A DNA stretch of 64,000 bases, from the NCBI GenBank assembly GCA_963722715.1, contig CAVROA010000010.1, positions 1 through 64,000 on the forward strand, written 5' to 3'. The notes under the pieces are model-generated. The model had not been told where the DNA came from. It saw nothing but the letters and a program-made list of their open reading frames with translations, and did not search any database. This stretch comes from DASQGA01 sp963722715. Its GTDB lineage: Bacteria > Actinomycetota > Thermoleophilia > Gaiellales > Gaiellaceae. This document shows positions 10,867 through 20,358 of this stretch, piece after piece. Both the position numbers and the translations under genes were made by a program. Every line of letters starts with the position of its first letter. Position 1 is the first letter of the stretch.

Positions 10867-12791
10867 TACGAGTGCTTGGCCCCTTCCTCTTCGTCGATCA
10901 CTTCGTAGTCGGCGTCCTCGACGACTTCGTCGTCACTCACCCCGGCACCGTTCCCCTCACCGGGAGTCGAAGCTGAAGCTGCCTGCTCCGTCTGCACCTT
11001 CTCGTAGACGGCCTGGGCGAGCTTGTGTGAGGCCTCCATGAGCTGCTCGGTCTTCGCCTTGATCTCGGAGACATCCGAGCCGTCGAGGACCTGGCGCAGC
11101 TCTTCGAGCCGAGACTCGATCGTCGAGATGGTCTCCTCGTCAAGCGAGTCACGGTGCTCCTGCAGGCTCTTCTCCGTTGAGTACGCAAGCGACTCGGCCT
11201 GGTTCTTTGCATCGGCCAACTCGCGCATGCGGCGTGCCTCGTCGGCATGCGACTCGGCTTCGTTGATCAGCTGCTGGACCTCTTCCTCCTTGAGGCCGGA
11301 GCCACCCTCGATCCGGATCTGCTGCTGGTTCCCGGATCCGAGATCCTTCGCCGATACGTTGATGATCCCGTTCGCGTCGATGTCGAAGCTGACCTCCACC
11401 TGTGGCATGCCCCTGGGCGCCGGCGGGATGCCGACGAGCTGGAACTTGCCGAGCGTCTTGTTGAACGAGGCCATCTCGGATTCGCCCTGGAGGACGTGGA
11501 CCTCGACCGACGGCTGATTGTCTTCGGCCGTCGTGAAGGTCTCCGACTTCTTCGTCGGGATGGTCGTGTTTCGTTCGATCAGCCGGGTGAACACGCCGCC
11601 CTTCGTCTCGATCCCGAGCGAGAGCGGGGTCACGTCGAGGAGCAGGATGTCCTTGACCTCGCCCTTCAGGACCCCCGCCTGGATCGCCGCGCCGATGGCG
11701 ACGACCTCGTCCGGGTTGACGCCCTTGTGCGGGTCCTTGCCGATCAGCTCCTTGACCTTCTCCTGGACGGCAGGCATGCGCGTCATGCCACCGACGAGGA
11801 TCACGTGGTCGATCGCGCTCGCCTCGAGGCCGGCGTCCTTGAGCGCCTGCTTCGTCGGGCCGACAGTTCGCTCGATCAGGTCGGCGGTCAGCTCGTTGAG
11901 CTTTGCGCGCGTGAGCTGGAGGTCGAGGTGCTTCGGGCCTTCCTGCGTCGCGGTGATGAAGGGCAGGTTGATCTGCGTCGACATCGTCGACGAGAGCTCG
12001 ATCTTCGCCTTTTCGGCGGCCTCGTACAGCCGCTGCAGCGCCATCTTGTCCTGCGCCAGGTCGATGCCCTGCTCGCGCTTGAACTCGGCCACCATCCAGT
12101 CGACGATCGCCTTGTCGAAGTTGTCGCCGCCCAGATGGTTGTCACCGTTGGTCGCCTTCACCTCGAAGACGCCGTCACCGAGCTCGAGGACGGACACGTC
12201 GAAGGTGCCACCGCCGAGGTCGAATACCAGAATCGTCTGGTCTGATTCCTTGTCGAGGCCATAGGCCAGGGCCGCCGCGGTCGGCTCGTTGATGATGCGG
12301 ATGACGTTCAGCCCGGCGATCTTGCCGGCGTCCTTCGTCGCCTCCCGCTGCGCGTTGTTGAAGTACGCGGGAACGGTGACGACTGCGTCCGTGACCGAGT
12401 CGCCCAGGTAGGCCTCAGCGTCGGTCTTGAGCTTCTGGAGGATCATCGCGGCGATCTCCGGTGGCGAGTTGTCCTTCCCGTCAACCTTGACCCTCGCGTC
12501 CCCGTTAGGGCCCCCGACGACCTCGTACGGGACGATCTTCTGCTCCTCGGCGACCTCCGAGATCTTCCGGCCCATGAACCGCTTGATCGAGAAGATCGTG
12601 TTCTGCGGATTGGTCACCGACTGGCGCTTTGCGGGCGCCCCGACGAGACGCTGGCCGTCCTTCGTGAACGCGACGACGGACGGCGTCGTGCGCCCGCCCT
12701 CGGCGTTCGGGATGACCGTCGGCTCGCCGCCCTCGAGCACGGCCATGCATGAGTTCGTCGTGCCGAGGTCGATTCCGATTGTCTTTGCCAT
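10866..12791 (-). CDS. dnaK: chaperone DnaK (Hsp70)
   Basis: A 641-residue Hsp70, first gene of the heat-shock operon. The ATPase domain opens with GIDLGTTNSC and carries the phosphate-2 block VFDLGGGTFDVS and the VGGMTRMP adenosine motif. The substrate-binding domain follows the DVTPLSLGIETKGG linker, and the helical lid ends in an acidic tail (EEGAKHS). The start is supported by a strong Shine-Dalgarno (AAGGAAGGG) 5 nt upstream. Probably repressed by HspR, but I see no canonical HAIR or CIRCE operator in the leader. Confidence 0.98.
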   Translation of the reverse strand: MAKTIGIDLGTTNSCMAVLEGGEPTVIPNAEGGRTTPSVVAFTKDGQRLVGAPAKRQSVTNPQNTIFSIKRFMGRKISEVAEEQKIVPYEVVGGPNGDARVKVDGKDNSPPEIAAMILQKLKTDAEAYLGDSVTDAVVTVPAYFNNAQREATKDAGKIAGLNVIRIINEPTAAALAYGLDKESDQTILVFDLGGGTFDVSVLELGDGVFEVKATNGDNHLGGDNFDKAIVDWMVAEFKREQGIDLAQDKMALQRLYEAAEKAKIELSSTMSTQINLPFITATQEGPKHLDLQLTRAKLNELTADLIERTVGPTKQALKDAGLEASAIDHVILVGGMTRMPAVQEKVKELIGKDPHKGVNPDEVVAIGAAIQAGVLKGEVKDILLLDVTPLSLGIETKGGVFTRLIERNTTIPTKKSETFTTAEDNQPSVEVHVLQGESEMASFNKTLGKFQLVGIPPAPRGMPQVEVSFDIDANGIINVSAKDLGSGNQQQIRIEGGSGLKEEEVQQLINEAESHADEARRMRELADAKNQAESLAYSTEKSLQEHRDSLDEETISTIESRLEELRQVLDGSDVSEIKAKTEQLMEASHKLAQAVYEKVQTEQAASASTPGEGNGAGVSDDEVVEDADYEVIDEEEGAKHS

Positions 12792-12796
12792 GTGGT

Positions 12797-12840
12797 CCCT
12801 TCCTTCGTGGTCGTTGAAAGAAAATCTAAGTCGGATTGTA
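12797..12840 (-). promoter_or_regulatory. dnaK leader: Shine-Dalgarno and candidate -10
   Basis: On the minus strand AAGGAAGGG (12797-12805) sits 5 nt before the dnaK ATG. About 30 nt further upstream is TACAAT (12835-12840), a good -10 match, inside the short dyad ATTG-ATA-CAAT. A convincing -35 is not visible. Confidence 0.45.
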
Positions 12841-12892
12841 TCAATGTGAGGCCGAGCTAACCCCGGAGGTGGCCCCCGAGCCCGAATGCGAC

Positions 12893-14296
12893 CTAGTTGA
12901 CTATGACCTGGATTGTCCCGAGCGACGGGTCCGAGCAGTACGCCAGGCGGGTCCCCGCCGCCGCCGCCTCGCGGAGCGCATCCAGGAGCGGCGCCGTCAC
13001 GACCTCGCCGGGTGCGAGTGCCGGGATACCCGGCGGGTAGGGCGCCACGGTCTCCGCTGCGAGGCGTCCCACCGCCCGGTCGACCGGCACGGTCTCACGC
13101 GGTGCGAAGAACGCCTCCCGCGGGCTCATGCCGACCTCCGGCTCGATGCTCCAGACGACGCTGGCACCTCCGGGCTCGCGTGGTGCCCCGCAGTGACGCT
13201 CGAGGGCGCGGAGGAGAGCGTCGGCCAGGCGCTCGACGGTCTCCGCGGTGTCCGCGATCGTAAGGAGCGGGATGAGCGTGTCGCGGTTCGCCAACTCGAG
13301 GCGAATCCCCTCGCTAACGAGGTCCGCCTCGACCTCGAGCCCGTCAGCCCCGGTCGCCGCAAGTGCCAGGACGAGCTTCGTCGGGTCGTCGGAGTCGACG
13401 ACTGTGAGCCCTTCCACGCCGGCCATTCGCTCGCGGAAGCCGGCGGCCAGCTCGAGCGTCGTTGCGAGCAGCTCCTCGCCGCGGGTCGCCATGAGGTGCC
13501 GGGCCCGGTCGAGACTCGCGAGGATGGCCGCCGAAGGGCTCGTCGTATGCAGAAGGTCGAACGCCTCGCTGACACGGGCCAGGTCGAGCCGACCGCCACG
13601 CGCAAAGAGATAGGCGCCTTGCGTGAAGGCGGTCAGCGTCTTGTGTGCAGACACGACCATCGCGTCTGCGCCGAGGGCAAGGCTATGCGCCGGGAGTCCC
13701 GGGTGAAACCCGAAGTGCGCCCCCCACGCCTGGTCGACTATGAGCGGGACGCCCGCGTCGTGACTCAAGGTCGCGAGCGCGGCCACGTCGCTGACGACCC
13801 CGACGAAGGAAGGCTCGACCAGGACGACAGCCTGCGCGTCCGGCGCGACGGCCAACGCCGCGGCCAGCGCCCCGGTCGGGATCCCGTGCGCGACCCCGGT
13901 GTGGTGATCGATCTCCGGCCGGATCCAGACGGGCTCCAGGCCGGCCAGGACGAGCCCGGCGAAGACCGACTTGTGAAGGTTCCGCGAGACGATCGCACGC
14001 TGCCCGGGCCTTGCGGCCGCAAGCGCGAGGGCCTGGTTTCCCTGCGTCGAGCCGTTGAGGCAGAAGCGACAGAGATCGGCGCCCCAGAGCTCCGCCGCGA
14101 GACCCTCTGCTGCGGCGAGGTAGCCCCCGCGCGCGTGGAGATCGTCGGCCCCCGACGACAAGGGGAGATCGTGCCGCAGGAAGTCGTCGGCCAGGTGAGG
14201 CGCGCGCTTGTGGCCCGGGGTCGTGAACGGCGCGATGCGCCCGTCGGCGAGAAATGCCTCGGCGGCGTCCGCGAGCGGGGTGTCGGCCTGGTCCAT
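12893..14296 (-). CDS. Orn/Lys/Arg decarboxylase-family PLP enzyme
   Basis: A 467-residue fold-type I PLP enzyme of the Orn/Lys/Arg decarboxylase family, in the short Bacillus SpeA/YaaO-like class. Visible blocks: TTPGHKRAPHL near the N-terminus, F-C-L-N-G-S-T-Q-G-N (cofactor phosphate binding), the Asp of VDQAWGAHFGF, the PLP Lys in V-S-A-H-K-T-L-T-A-F-T-Q, and the C-terminal domain with PYPPGIPALAPGE. Arginine to agmatine or lysine to cadaverine are the usual reactions; which one cannot be told. The neighbouring EamA transporter might move the product or substrate, which is inference only. Confidence 0.85.
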   Translation of the reverse strand: MDQADTPLADAAEAFLADGRIAPFTTPGHKRAPHLADDFLRHDLPLSSGADDLHARGGYLAAAEGLAAELWGADLCRFCLNGSTQGNQALALAAARPGQRAIVSRNLHKSVFAGLVLAGLEPVWIRPEIDHHTGVAHGIPTGALAAALAVAPDAQAVVLVEPSFVGVVSDVAALATLSHDAGVPLIVDQAWGAHFGFHPGLPAHSLALGADAMVVSAHKTLTAFTQGAYLFARGGRLDLARVSEAFDLLHTTSPSAAILASLDRARHLMATRGEELLATTLELAAGFRERMAGVEGLTVVDSDDPTKLVLALAATGADGLEVEADLVSEGIRLELANRDTLIPLLTIADTAETVERLADALLRALERHCGAPREPGGASVVWSIEPEVGMSPREAFFAPRETVPVDRAVGRLAAETVAPYPPGIPALAPGEVVTAPLLDALREAAAAGTRLAYCSDPSLGTIQVIVN

Positions 14297-14327
14297 GGCC
14301 AGGTGTTTCTACCGGATGGGGTTCCGT

Positions 14328-15278
14328 TTATGGCGGCGGCCGGAGCTCGGACACCGGCTCTGGCGTGCTCCGCCTGAGGCCCCGCCCCGGTTCCGTCACG
14401 CGATTCGAGGTCGCGACGATGAGTGCAACCGAGACGACGATGGCCGCGCCGGCCGCCAGCACCTGGAGGGTGATCTCCTCCCCGAGCAGCGCCCACCCGA
14501 GGAACACGGCCACGATCGGGTTCACGTATGCGTAGGTCGCGACGAGCGAGGTCGGCGCCGCGCGCAGGAGCCAGACATAGGCACTGAACCCGAGCAGCGT
14601 CCCGAAGACAACGAGATAGGCGACGGCGGCAAGAGCCTCCGGCGTGAAGCGCGCCTCGCCGAGCTCGCCGGTGACCGTCGCCGTCGCGGTGAGGAGGACG
14701 CCGCCGCAAAGGGCGGCGAGCCCCGCAGCCACGATCGGTCGCTGCGGGAGCGGCGCGCCGCGCGAATAGAGCGACCCCGCCGCCCAGGCGAACCCAGCGA
14801 AGACAGCGACCACGGCGCCGACCCGGTCGATGCTTCCCTCGCCGAACGGATCCACCAGCAAGGCGAGCCCGAGGAAGCCGGTCACGAGCCCGACTCCCGC
14901 CAGGCGGTGGAGCCGCCTCCCGAAGACCACCCGGTCGAGCAAGGCAACCCAGAGCGGGATGCTGCCCATGAGCAGCGCCGTGACGCCAGAGGGAACAGTC
15001 TGCTGGGCCCAGGCGAGGCCGCCGTGACCGGCGAGGAAGAGCGCACCTCCGAAGATCGCCGCCGCGCCGAGCTGGCGTGGGCCGATCCTGTCACCGGCCC
15101 TGTCGCCGCGCGGCAATGCCCAGGCGAGCAGGAGTGCGCCTGCAACCAGATGACGTATCCCCATGGACAGAAACGGCGGGAGATCGCGTACCGCAACGGT
15201 GACGGCCATGAAGGTCGAGCCCCAGACGAGATAGATCGTCGCGAGGGCAAGCCAGACCTTTGTCTCGAGACGTGGCAC
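14328..15278 (-). CDS. EamA/DMT-family transporter
   Basis: A 316-residue inner-membrane permease of the drug/metabolite transporter superfamily with two EamA repeats and about ten membrane helices. The first helix carries the family signature YLVWGSTFMA, and the second repeat ends ALLGEEITLQVLAAGAAIV. Such proteins export amino acids or metabolites; substrate unknown. A Pro/Arg-rich cytosolic tail follows the last helix. The GTG start is divergent from moaA with 35 bp between starts. Confidence 0.88.
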   Translation of the reverse strand: MPRLETKVWLALATIYLVWGSTFMAVTVAVRDLPPFLSMGIRHLVAGALLLAWALPRGDRAGDRIGPRQLGAAAIFGGALFLAGHGGLAWAQQTVPSGVTALLMGSIPLWVALLDRVVFGRRLHRLAGVGLVTGFLGLALLVDPFGEGSIDRVGAVVAVFAGFAWAAGSLYSRGAPLPQRPIVAAGLAALCGGVLLTATATVTGELGEARFTPEALAAVAYLVVFGTLLGFSAYVWLLRAAPTSLVATYAYVNPIVAVFLGWALLGEEITLQVLAAGAAIVVSVALIVATSNRVTEPGRGLRRSTPEPVSELRPPP

Positions 15279-15301
15279 GCGAAGAGCATGACTGTCCCGG
15301 G

Positions 15302-15307
15302 TAGGCT
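15302..15307 (+). promoter_or_regulatory. candidate -10 (TAGGCT) for leaderless moaA
   Basis: TAGGCT lies exactly 6 nt before the moaA ATG and there is no Shine-Dalgarno, so the mRNA probably begins at or next to the start codon. Confidence 0.4.
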
Positions 15308-15313
15308 GAACCC

Positions 15314-16303
15314 ATGGAGCAGCTGACGGACAGCTTCGGTCGAGCGATCAAGAGTCTGCGCGTGTCGGTCACGGACAAGTGCAACTTCCGCTGCACGTAC
15401 TGCATGCCTGCGGAAGGACTCGAATGGCTCCGCCGTGACGAAATCCTCTCCTTCGAAGAGATCCACCGCCTCGTCGGGATCATGGCCGGTATGGGCGTGG
15501 ACGAAATACGCCTCACCGGCGGCGAGCCACTCGTACGACGCGACCTCCCCACCCTCGTCGAGATGCTCGCAAGGACACCCGGGGTGGCCGACCTCTCCCT
15601 GACGACGAACGGCGTCCTTCTCGACCGGCTCGCAGGGCCGCTCGTCGAGGCCGGACTCCGGCGACTCAACGTCTCGCTCGACTCGCTCTCCCACGTTCGT
15701 TTCGCGGAGATCACGCGACGTGACGCCCTCGATAAGGTGCTCCGCGGGCTCGAGGAAGCCGAGCGCCACCCGGAGCTTCGCCCCATCAAGGTGAACTGCG
15801 TCGCCATCAGGGGGTTCACGGAGCAGGAGGTGCCCGCGCTCGCGGAGCTCGCCCGCCGGAAGCCCTACGTCGTCCGCTTCATCGAGTTCATGCCGCTCGA
15901 TGCGGACGAGCGCTGGGATGCCGACCAGGTGCTCGCCGGCGAAGAGATCCGAGCCCTGATCGAGGAGCGCTGGCCGCTCGTCGAGATCCCCGCGAAGCCA
16001 TCGTCTACCGCGCGGCGGTTCCGCTTCGCGGACGGCGCCGGCGAGATCGGCTTTGTGAACCCCGTCTCGGAGCCGTTCTGCTCGACCTGCGACCGGATCC
16101 GGATGACCGCCGAGGGCCAGCTCCGCACGTGCCTTTTCTCCCGCGAGGAGTGGGACCTGAAGACGCCGGTTCGCGCAGGCGCGACGGACGCCGACCTCGA
16201 AGCGTTGATCCGCCACGCCGTGAACCACAAGGAGCTGAAGCACAAGATCAACGAGCCCGGGTTCGTGCGTGCGAGCCGCTCGATGAGTCAAATCGGCGGC
16301 TAG
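15314..16303 (+). CDS. moaA: GTP 3',8-cyclase MoaA
   Basis: A 329-residue radical-SAM enzyme that converts GTP to 3',8-cyclo-GTP, the first step of molybdenum cofactor synthesis. The N-terminal [4Fe-4S] motif C-N-F-R-C-T-Y-C has Cys 23, 27 and 30; the second cluster motif near the C-terminus reads C-S-T-C-D-R-I-R followed by a third Cys in LRTCLF. The chain ends in the catalytically important Gly-Gly (SQIGG). Full length. No other moa gene is in the window. Its TAG stop shares CTAG with the stop of the convergent kinase gene. Confidence 0.97.
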   Translation: MEQLTDSFGRAIKSLRVSVTDKCNFRCTYCMPAEGLEWLRRDEILSFEEIHRLVGIMAGMGVDEIRLTGGEPLVRRDLPTLVEMLARTPGVADLSLTTNGVLLDRLAGPLVEAGLRRLNVSLDSLSHVRFAEITRRDALDKVLRGLEEAERHPELRPIKVNCVAIRGFTEQEVPALAELARRKPYVVRFIEFMPLDADERWDADQVLAGEEIRALIEERWPLVEIPAKPSSTARRFRFADGAGEIGFVNPVSEPFCSTCDRIRMTAEGQLRTCLFSREEWDLKTPVRAGATDADLEALIRHAVNHKELKHKINEPGFVRASRSMSQIGG

Positions 16304-19300
16304 GAACTAGCTTCCGCCAGGCAAAGCGCGGCGAGATCGACGCCGTAACCGAACGGCGGGAAAATACGGCAGCCGAGGCGGGGCGAGAAAAGCTCCCCTA
16401 GCACCGGATAGCCGACGGCTGCGATCGGCACGTCGACTCGCGCGAGGCGGGCTGCGCTTGCAGCAGCCGACGCCTGGCGGCGGGGGTCGGAGAGGGTCTT
16501 CCCGGAGTCGAGCGCCCGGACAGACGGTGGTAGCCAGCTCGGCGGCACGTCTCCGCCGAGCATCGTCGTGAGGAAGCTCATCGAGTCTGCGTAGTCCAGG
16601 GTCGTACCGGAGTCCCAGAGATCGATCTCCGTTCCAGGTTCACGCACCGCGAGGCCGATGTCCTCGACTTCCCGGAGCTCGACGTCGATCCCGATCGGCG
16701 CGAGCGCGCTCTTCACAGCCTCGAACGACTGCCGACATTGAGGGCAGCCGGCCGGCACGCCCATGACCGCCGAGCGGCGGCCGTTGGGGGCGAGCTCAGC
16801 AGCGCGGTCGAGATCGGCGTCGAGCCGGTAGAAGCCCCGGCTCTGGAACCCTTCGAATGGCGGCGGCAGGTACTGGTCAGACGGCACCTGGTTGAAGATG
16901 TCGGCGATCGCCCGCCGGCTCAGGGCGAAGGCCGCCGCCTGGCGAGTGCGCCGGTCGGCGAACAGGGGGCGCCCCGCGTTGAACGCGATGTAGCCGATGT
17001 GCGGCAAGGGCGTGGCGTAGAACCGGACTGAGTCGCCCCCGCCGGCATGCTCGCGGGCGATCTGACTCCCAGGCCCGAGCAGTGGATCGCTGTAGGCGGC
17101 GTAGTCCCAGGTCCCGTCCTGAACACGACCGACAGCCTCGGCAGGTTCCACGCCCTCTCGGAGCGCGATCGCATCGAGCGCGTGCGGCCGAGGCCCTGTG
17201 TAATTGGGGTTCCGCTCGAGGATGATGTATTCGCCGTTCAGATGCTCGGTCATGTAGTAGGGCCCCGCCGAGGGCGGCGCGACCTCGCCGAAGTTCGGGA
17301 CTGCCGGCGTACCGGACGGGACGGGACAGAAGAACGGCAACGCGAGGCGGTGTAGGAAGTCCGGCGAGGGGGCCGCCAGCGTGATCGAGAGCCTGGTGCC
17401 CGCTGCGCGAAGGCCGGTGACTCGGCTCGCCTTGCCCTCGTTGAACGCCCTCGCCCCTGCGATGTCGCCGAGGAAGAAGATCCCGGGAGCGTCCGGACCG
17501 AGCTTCGCCGACAGGGCCCGCTCGATCGAGTAGCGGAAGGTCTCGGCAGTCACGGTCGCACCCGACGGTGGCGAGAAGCGATAGCCCGACTTGATCGTGA
17601 ACGTGTAGGTGCGGCCGTCGGCCGACAGCTGCGGAAGCGCCGCCGCGATCTCGGGCCGTAGTTCGCGTCCGGCGGCCCCAGAAGCGTCGCCGTAGGCCAG
17701 GAGCTTCGCGCAGGTCGCATATTCGATCTGGAAAGCAACCGCACCTCCGGCGAGCGCAGGGTCGGCGTTCTCCAGCTCGTAGCCGGGGACTAGGAGGCGG
17801 CCGACGTCACCCGCGAGCGCGCTGATCGCGTCCTCGAACGTCTTGGTTGAGGACACGACGACAGAGGCGAGACCGCCGCCTGCGGCGACCACGTCGACGA
17901 CGTGACCGAACCCGTAGCTGCGCTGCTCCCCGGTCGAGGCATCGATTCCCGTGACGCTGCCGACGTCCTGGTTGGCGACCCAGAGCGTGCCGTCGCTATA
18001 GGAGACGGAGCGTGCGCCCTCACCGGTCTCGTAGGTGCCCACGATGCGGCCGGTCTGGTCGACCTTGTAAACCGTGCCGCTCGACTCATTCGCTGTCCAG
18101 GCGAAGCCCCCACCGGCTGCGACGTAGACGATGGGCGGTGGTACCTGCGCGGTCGCGACGACCGTGTTCGTCACGGCATCGATCCGCTCCAGCCCCCGAA
18201 AGGACGTGATCCAGACGTCCCCATCGGCAAACGCGATCGAGTATGAGGCGAAGTGTCCCGTGAAGCGGTGCTCGACCTCGCCGGTGCGAGGGTTGAGGCG
18301 AAGGATCTCGCCGACGTCAGGCCGGGTGACCCATACGGATCCGGCTCCGACGACCACCCCGACGGTCGGCGACGCGTCGCGACGGTCGCTGGACAAGCGG
18401 AATCGATCGACCTCGCGCCCGAGTCTGACATCCACCTTGACAAGCGTCGGCCCGGCGTAGTCGGTGACCCACAGATCGTTACCGTCGACCGCGAAGTACC
18501 CCACGTCCGAGACGGGAGAGGCGATTTTCTTGACGACGGTCCGGCTCTCAGCGTCGATCTGGGTGAACGAGATCGGCTCCAGCTCGAGAATCCAGAAAGA
18601 GCCGTCGGCATAGATCGCATCACGTCCTTCGTTAACCGGAATCTCCGCCACGACGTCGCCGCTCTCGGCATCGAGGATGGCGACGCCGGGCTCGACGGCG
18701 CCCTGCCCCTCGGAGCCGGTGAGAGCAAACGCAAGGGCCGCGACGGCCGGTACGAGGGCGAGAAGTCCTAAAAGTGCAAGTAGCCGCGGCCTGGCCCCGA
18801 ACCGCCGGCGGGCACGATTCAGCCGCCGCCGCAGCACCGCCCGCTGGATGTGTTCCGCGGGCTCGACCTCGATCACCGGCACGGGTCGGTCGAACCCCTT
18901 CAGGCGCTCCAGGCGGCGCTCGCCGTAGCGGACGCCCTCGACCGCCCGGGCTAGGTGGACAACGCCCTCGCTCGCGAGCACTTCACCCGGTCCGGCCAGA
19001 GCGCAGAGCCGCGCGGCGAGGTTGAGCGCATCCCCGCGGAAACCGCCCTGCACCGGCACCGCCTCGCCGGCGTCCAGGCCCATCCCGACGCCGAGCTCGA
19101 ATCCTTCTTCGGTGAAGCGCCGCTGCAGGGCCACGGCACAGCGAAATGCAGCACGCGCCGAGTCAAAGACCATCAGCGCCTCGTCGCCCCGCAGCTCCTG
19201 GAGCACACCGCCGTGCTCGCGAACCACCTTGTCCACGAGTTCGGCGAAAGCCGCCGCGAGCTGCCCGGCCGCCTCGTCCCCCCGCTCCTGCGTGAAGCGG

Positions 19301-20223
19301 GTATAGCCACGTACGTCGGCAAAGAGAAAAGTCCGGACGGTCGGCTCGGCCGTCCTGGCGCCAGGCGGGAGCTCCGGCTCGAGTCCGGCGACGGCAGCAC
19401 GCGCAGCGGCGGCGAACTCGCCGCCGCTCGGGTAGCGCTCGTCCGCCTTCTTGGCCAAGGCACCGGCGATGACGTCGTCGAGTTGCTCCGGCAGCTCGGG
19501 CTGCCTGTCCACGAGGCGCGGCGGCGGTACGGCGAGATGAGCATGGATCACCGCAAGCTCGTTCTCTCGCTCGAACGGCGGCGCCCCGGCGAGGGACTCG
19601 TACAGCACGCAGCCGAGCGAGTAGACATCCGCGCGCCCGTCAACCGGACCGCCCTCGACCTGCTCGGGAGCGATGTAGTCGATCGTGCCGACGATCGCGC
19701 GCTCGCCGGTCAGGCTCATTGCGGTGGAGGCATGCTTGGCCAGCCCGAAGTCCGCCAGATACGCATGCTCCGCCCCGCCGACGCTCGCGAGCAGGATATT
19801 GCCGGGCTTCACGTCGCGGTGGACGAGGCCCCGGGCGTGGGCGGCGTCGAGGGCCGCCGCGACCTGCGAGATGATCGCCACCGCGCGCTCGGGGGCGAGT
19901 CGTCCGACCCCCTGTAGCAACTGACGCAGGTCGCGACCCTCGACGAACCGCATCGCGATGTAGAGAGCTCCATTCGCCTCCCCGGCCGAGTGGATCGGGA
20001 CGATGTTCGGGTGCTCGAGCGAAGCTGCGATCCGTGACTCGCGCAGGAAGCGCTCGCGGAACCGTTCGTCGCGCACGAACTCGGGCCCGAGGATCTTGAG
20101 CGCGACGCGCCGCTCGAGCATTACGTCCTCGGCGAGATAGACCGCACCCGACGAGCCGGTTCCGAGAAGCTCGACCACTCGAAAACCGCCGAACTCGGTT
20201 CCGGTCGGAATGTTCGAGCTCAT
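16300..20223 (-). CDS. Ser/Thr kinase - class III cyclase - TM - propeller - family 5 solute-binding fusion
   Basis: A single 1307-residue frame. Cytosolic part: Ser/Thr kinase (about 12-275) with G-loop GTGSSGAV, Lys43, HRDVKPGN (Asp137), DFG (158-160) and APE (185-187). Then a class III nucleotide cyclase domain (about 297-455) with metal Asp303 and Asp347 and the N-x-x-x-R of ALNLAARL, but Glu where the base-binding Lys is expected. One membrane helix (about 480-502) after an Arg-rich stretch. Outside: a propeller of repeated W-V/T-N units (about 520-810) and a C-terminal region resembling family 5 peptide/nickel-binding proteins (about 815-1300). This reads as a one-piece transmembrane sensor; ligand and targets are unknown. 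No internal stop or frameshift. Convergent with moaA, sharing CTAG. Confidence 0.85.
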   Translation of the reverse strand: MSSNIPTGTEFGGFRVVELLGTGSSGAVYLAEDVMLERRVALKILGPEFVRDERFRERFLRESRIAASLEHPNIVPIHSAGEANGALYIAMRFVEGRDLRQLLQGVGRLAPERAVAIISQVAAALDAAHARGLVHRDVKPGNILLASVGGAEHAYLADFGLAKHASTAMSLTGERAIVGTIDYIAPEQVEGGPVDGRADVYSLGCVLYESLAGAPPFERENELAVIHAHLAVPPPRLVDRQPELPEQLDDVIAGALAKKADERYPSGGEFAAAARAAVAGLEPELPPGARTAEPTVRTFLFADVRGYTRFTQERGDEAAGQLAAAFAELVDKVVREHGGVLQELRGDEALMVFDSARAAFRCAVALQRRFTEEGFELGVGMGLDAGEAVPVQGGFRGDALNLAARLCALAGPGEVLASEGVVHLARAVEGVRYGERRLERLKGFDRPVPVIEVEPAEHIQRAVLRRRLNRARRRFGARPRLLALLGLLALVPAVAALAFALTGSEGQGAVEPGVAILDAESGDVVAEIPVNEGRDAIYADGSFWILELEPISFTQIDAESRTVVKKIASPVSDVGYFAVDGNDLWVTDYAGPTLVKVDVRLGREVDRFRLSSDRRDASPTVGVVVGAGSVWVTRPDVGEILRLNPRTGEVEHRFTGHFASYSIAFADGDVWITSFRGLERIDAVTNTVVATAQVPPPIVYVAAGGGFAWTANESSGTVYKVDQTGRIVGTYETGEGARSVSYSDGTLWVANQDVGSVTGIDASTGEQRSYGFGHVVDVVAAGGGLASVVVSSTKTFEDAISALAGDVGRLLVPGYELENADPALAGGAVAFQIEYATCAKLLAYGDASGAAGRELRPEIAAALPQLSADGRTYTFTIKSGYRFSPPSGATVTAETFRYSIERALSAKLGPDAPGIFFLGDIAGARAFNEGKASRVTGLRAAGTRLSITLAAPSPDFLHRLALPFFCPVPSGTPAVPNFGEVAPPSAGPYYMTEHLNGEYIILERNPNYTGPRPHALDAIALREGVEPAEAVGRVQDGTWDYAAYSDPLLGPGSQIAREHAGGGDSVRFYATPLPHIGYIAFNAGRPLFADRRTRQAAAFALSRRAIADIFNQVPSDQYLPPPFEGFQSRGFYRLDADLDRAAELAPNGRRSAVMGVPAGCPQCRQSFEAVKSALAPIGIDVELREVEDIGLAVREPGTEIDLWDSGTTLDYADSMSFLTTMLGGDVPPSWLPPSVRALDSGKTLSDPRRQASAAASAARLARVDVPIAAVGYPVLGELFSPRLGCRIFPPFGYGVDLAALCLAEASS

Positions 20224-20346
20224 GCGCTGGTCATCTCATCTCCGAGGCCGATGTTCACAAGACGGGCGATGTAGGTCAACGCTTGCAAAGGCGGCGTGAC
20301 CTCCGAAAGGGAGGTAGCCGTACTGCGGGTAGCCCGCCCGCGTCTC

Positions 20347-20352
20347 TACAAT
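20347..20352 (+). promoter_or_regulatory. candidate -10 (TACAAT) for the PAP2 gene
   Basis: TACAAT, a near-consensus -10, lies 6 nt before the GTG start at 20359. There is no Shine-Dalgarno. The rest of the 135-bp divergent gap shows nothing else I can name. Confidence 0.45.
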
Positions 20353-20358
20353 TGGTGA

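Noticed and set aside
12792..12892. HAIR or CIRCE operator upstream of dnaK
   Set aside because: Neither CTTGAGT-N7-ACTCAAG nor TTAGCACTC-N9-GAGTGCTAA is present even with a few mismatches; only a possible -10 and a small dyad are seen.
12836..14377. 513-residue plus-strand frame opposite the PLP decarboxylase
   Set aside because: No domain, extreme Arg/Glu content; the minus strand encodes a complete PLP enzyme.
14882..16291. 469-residue minus-strand frame across moaA and the EamA gene
   Set aside because: Both real genes have diagnostic motifs; this frame spans two genes antisense or out of frame and has none.
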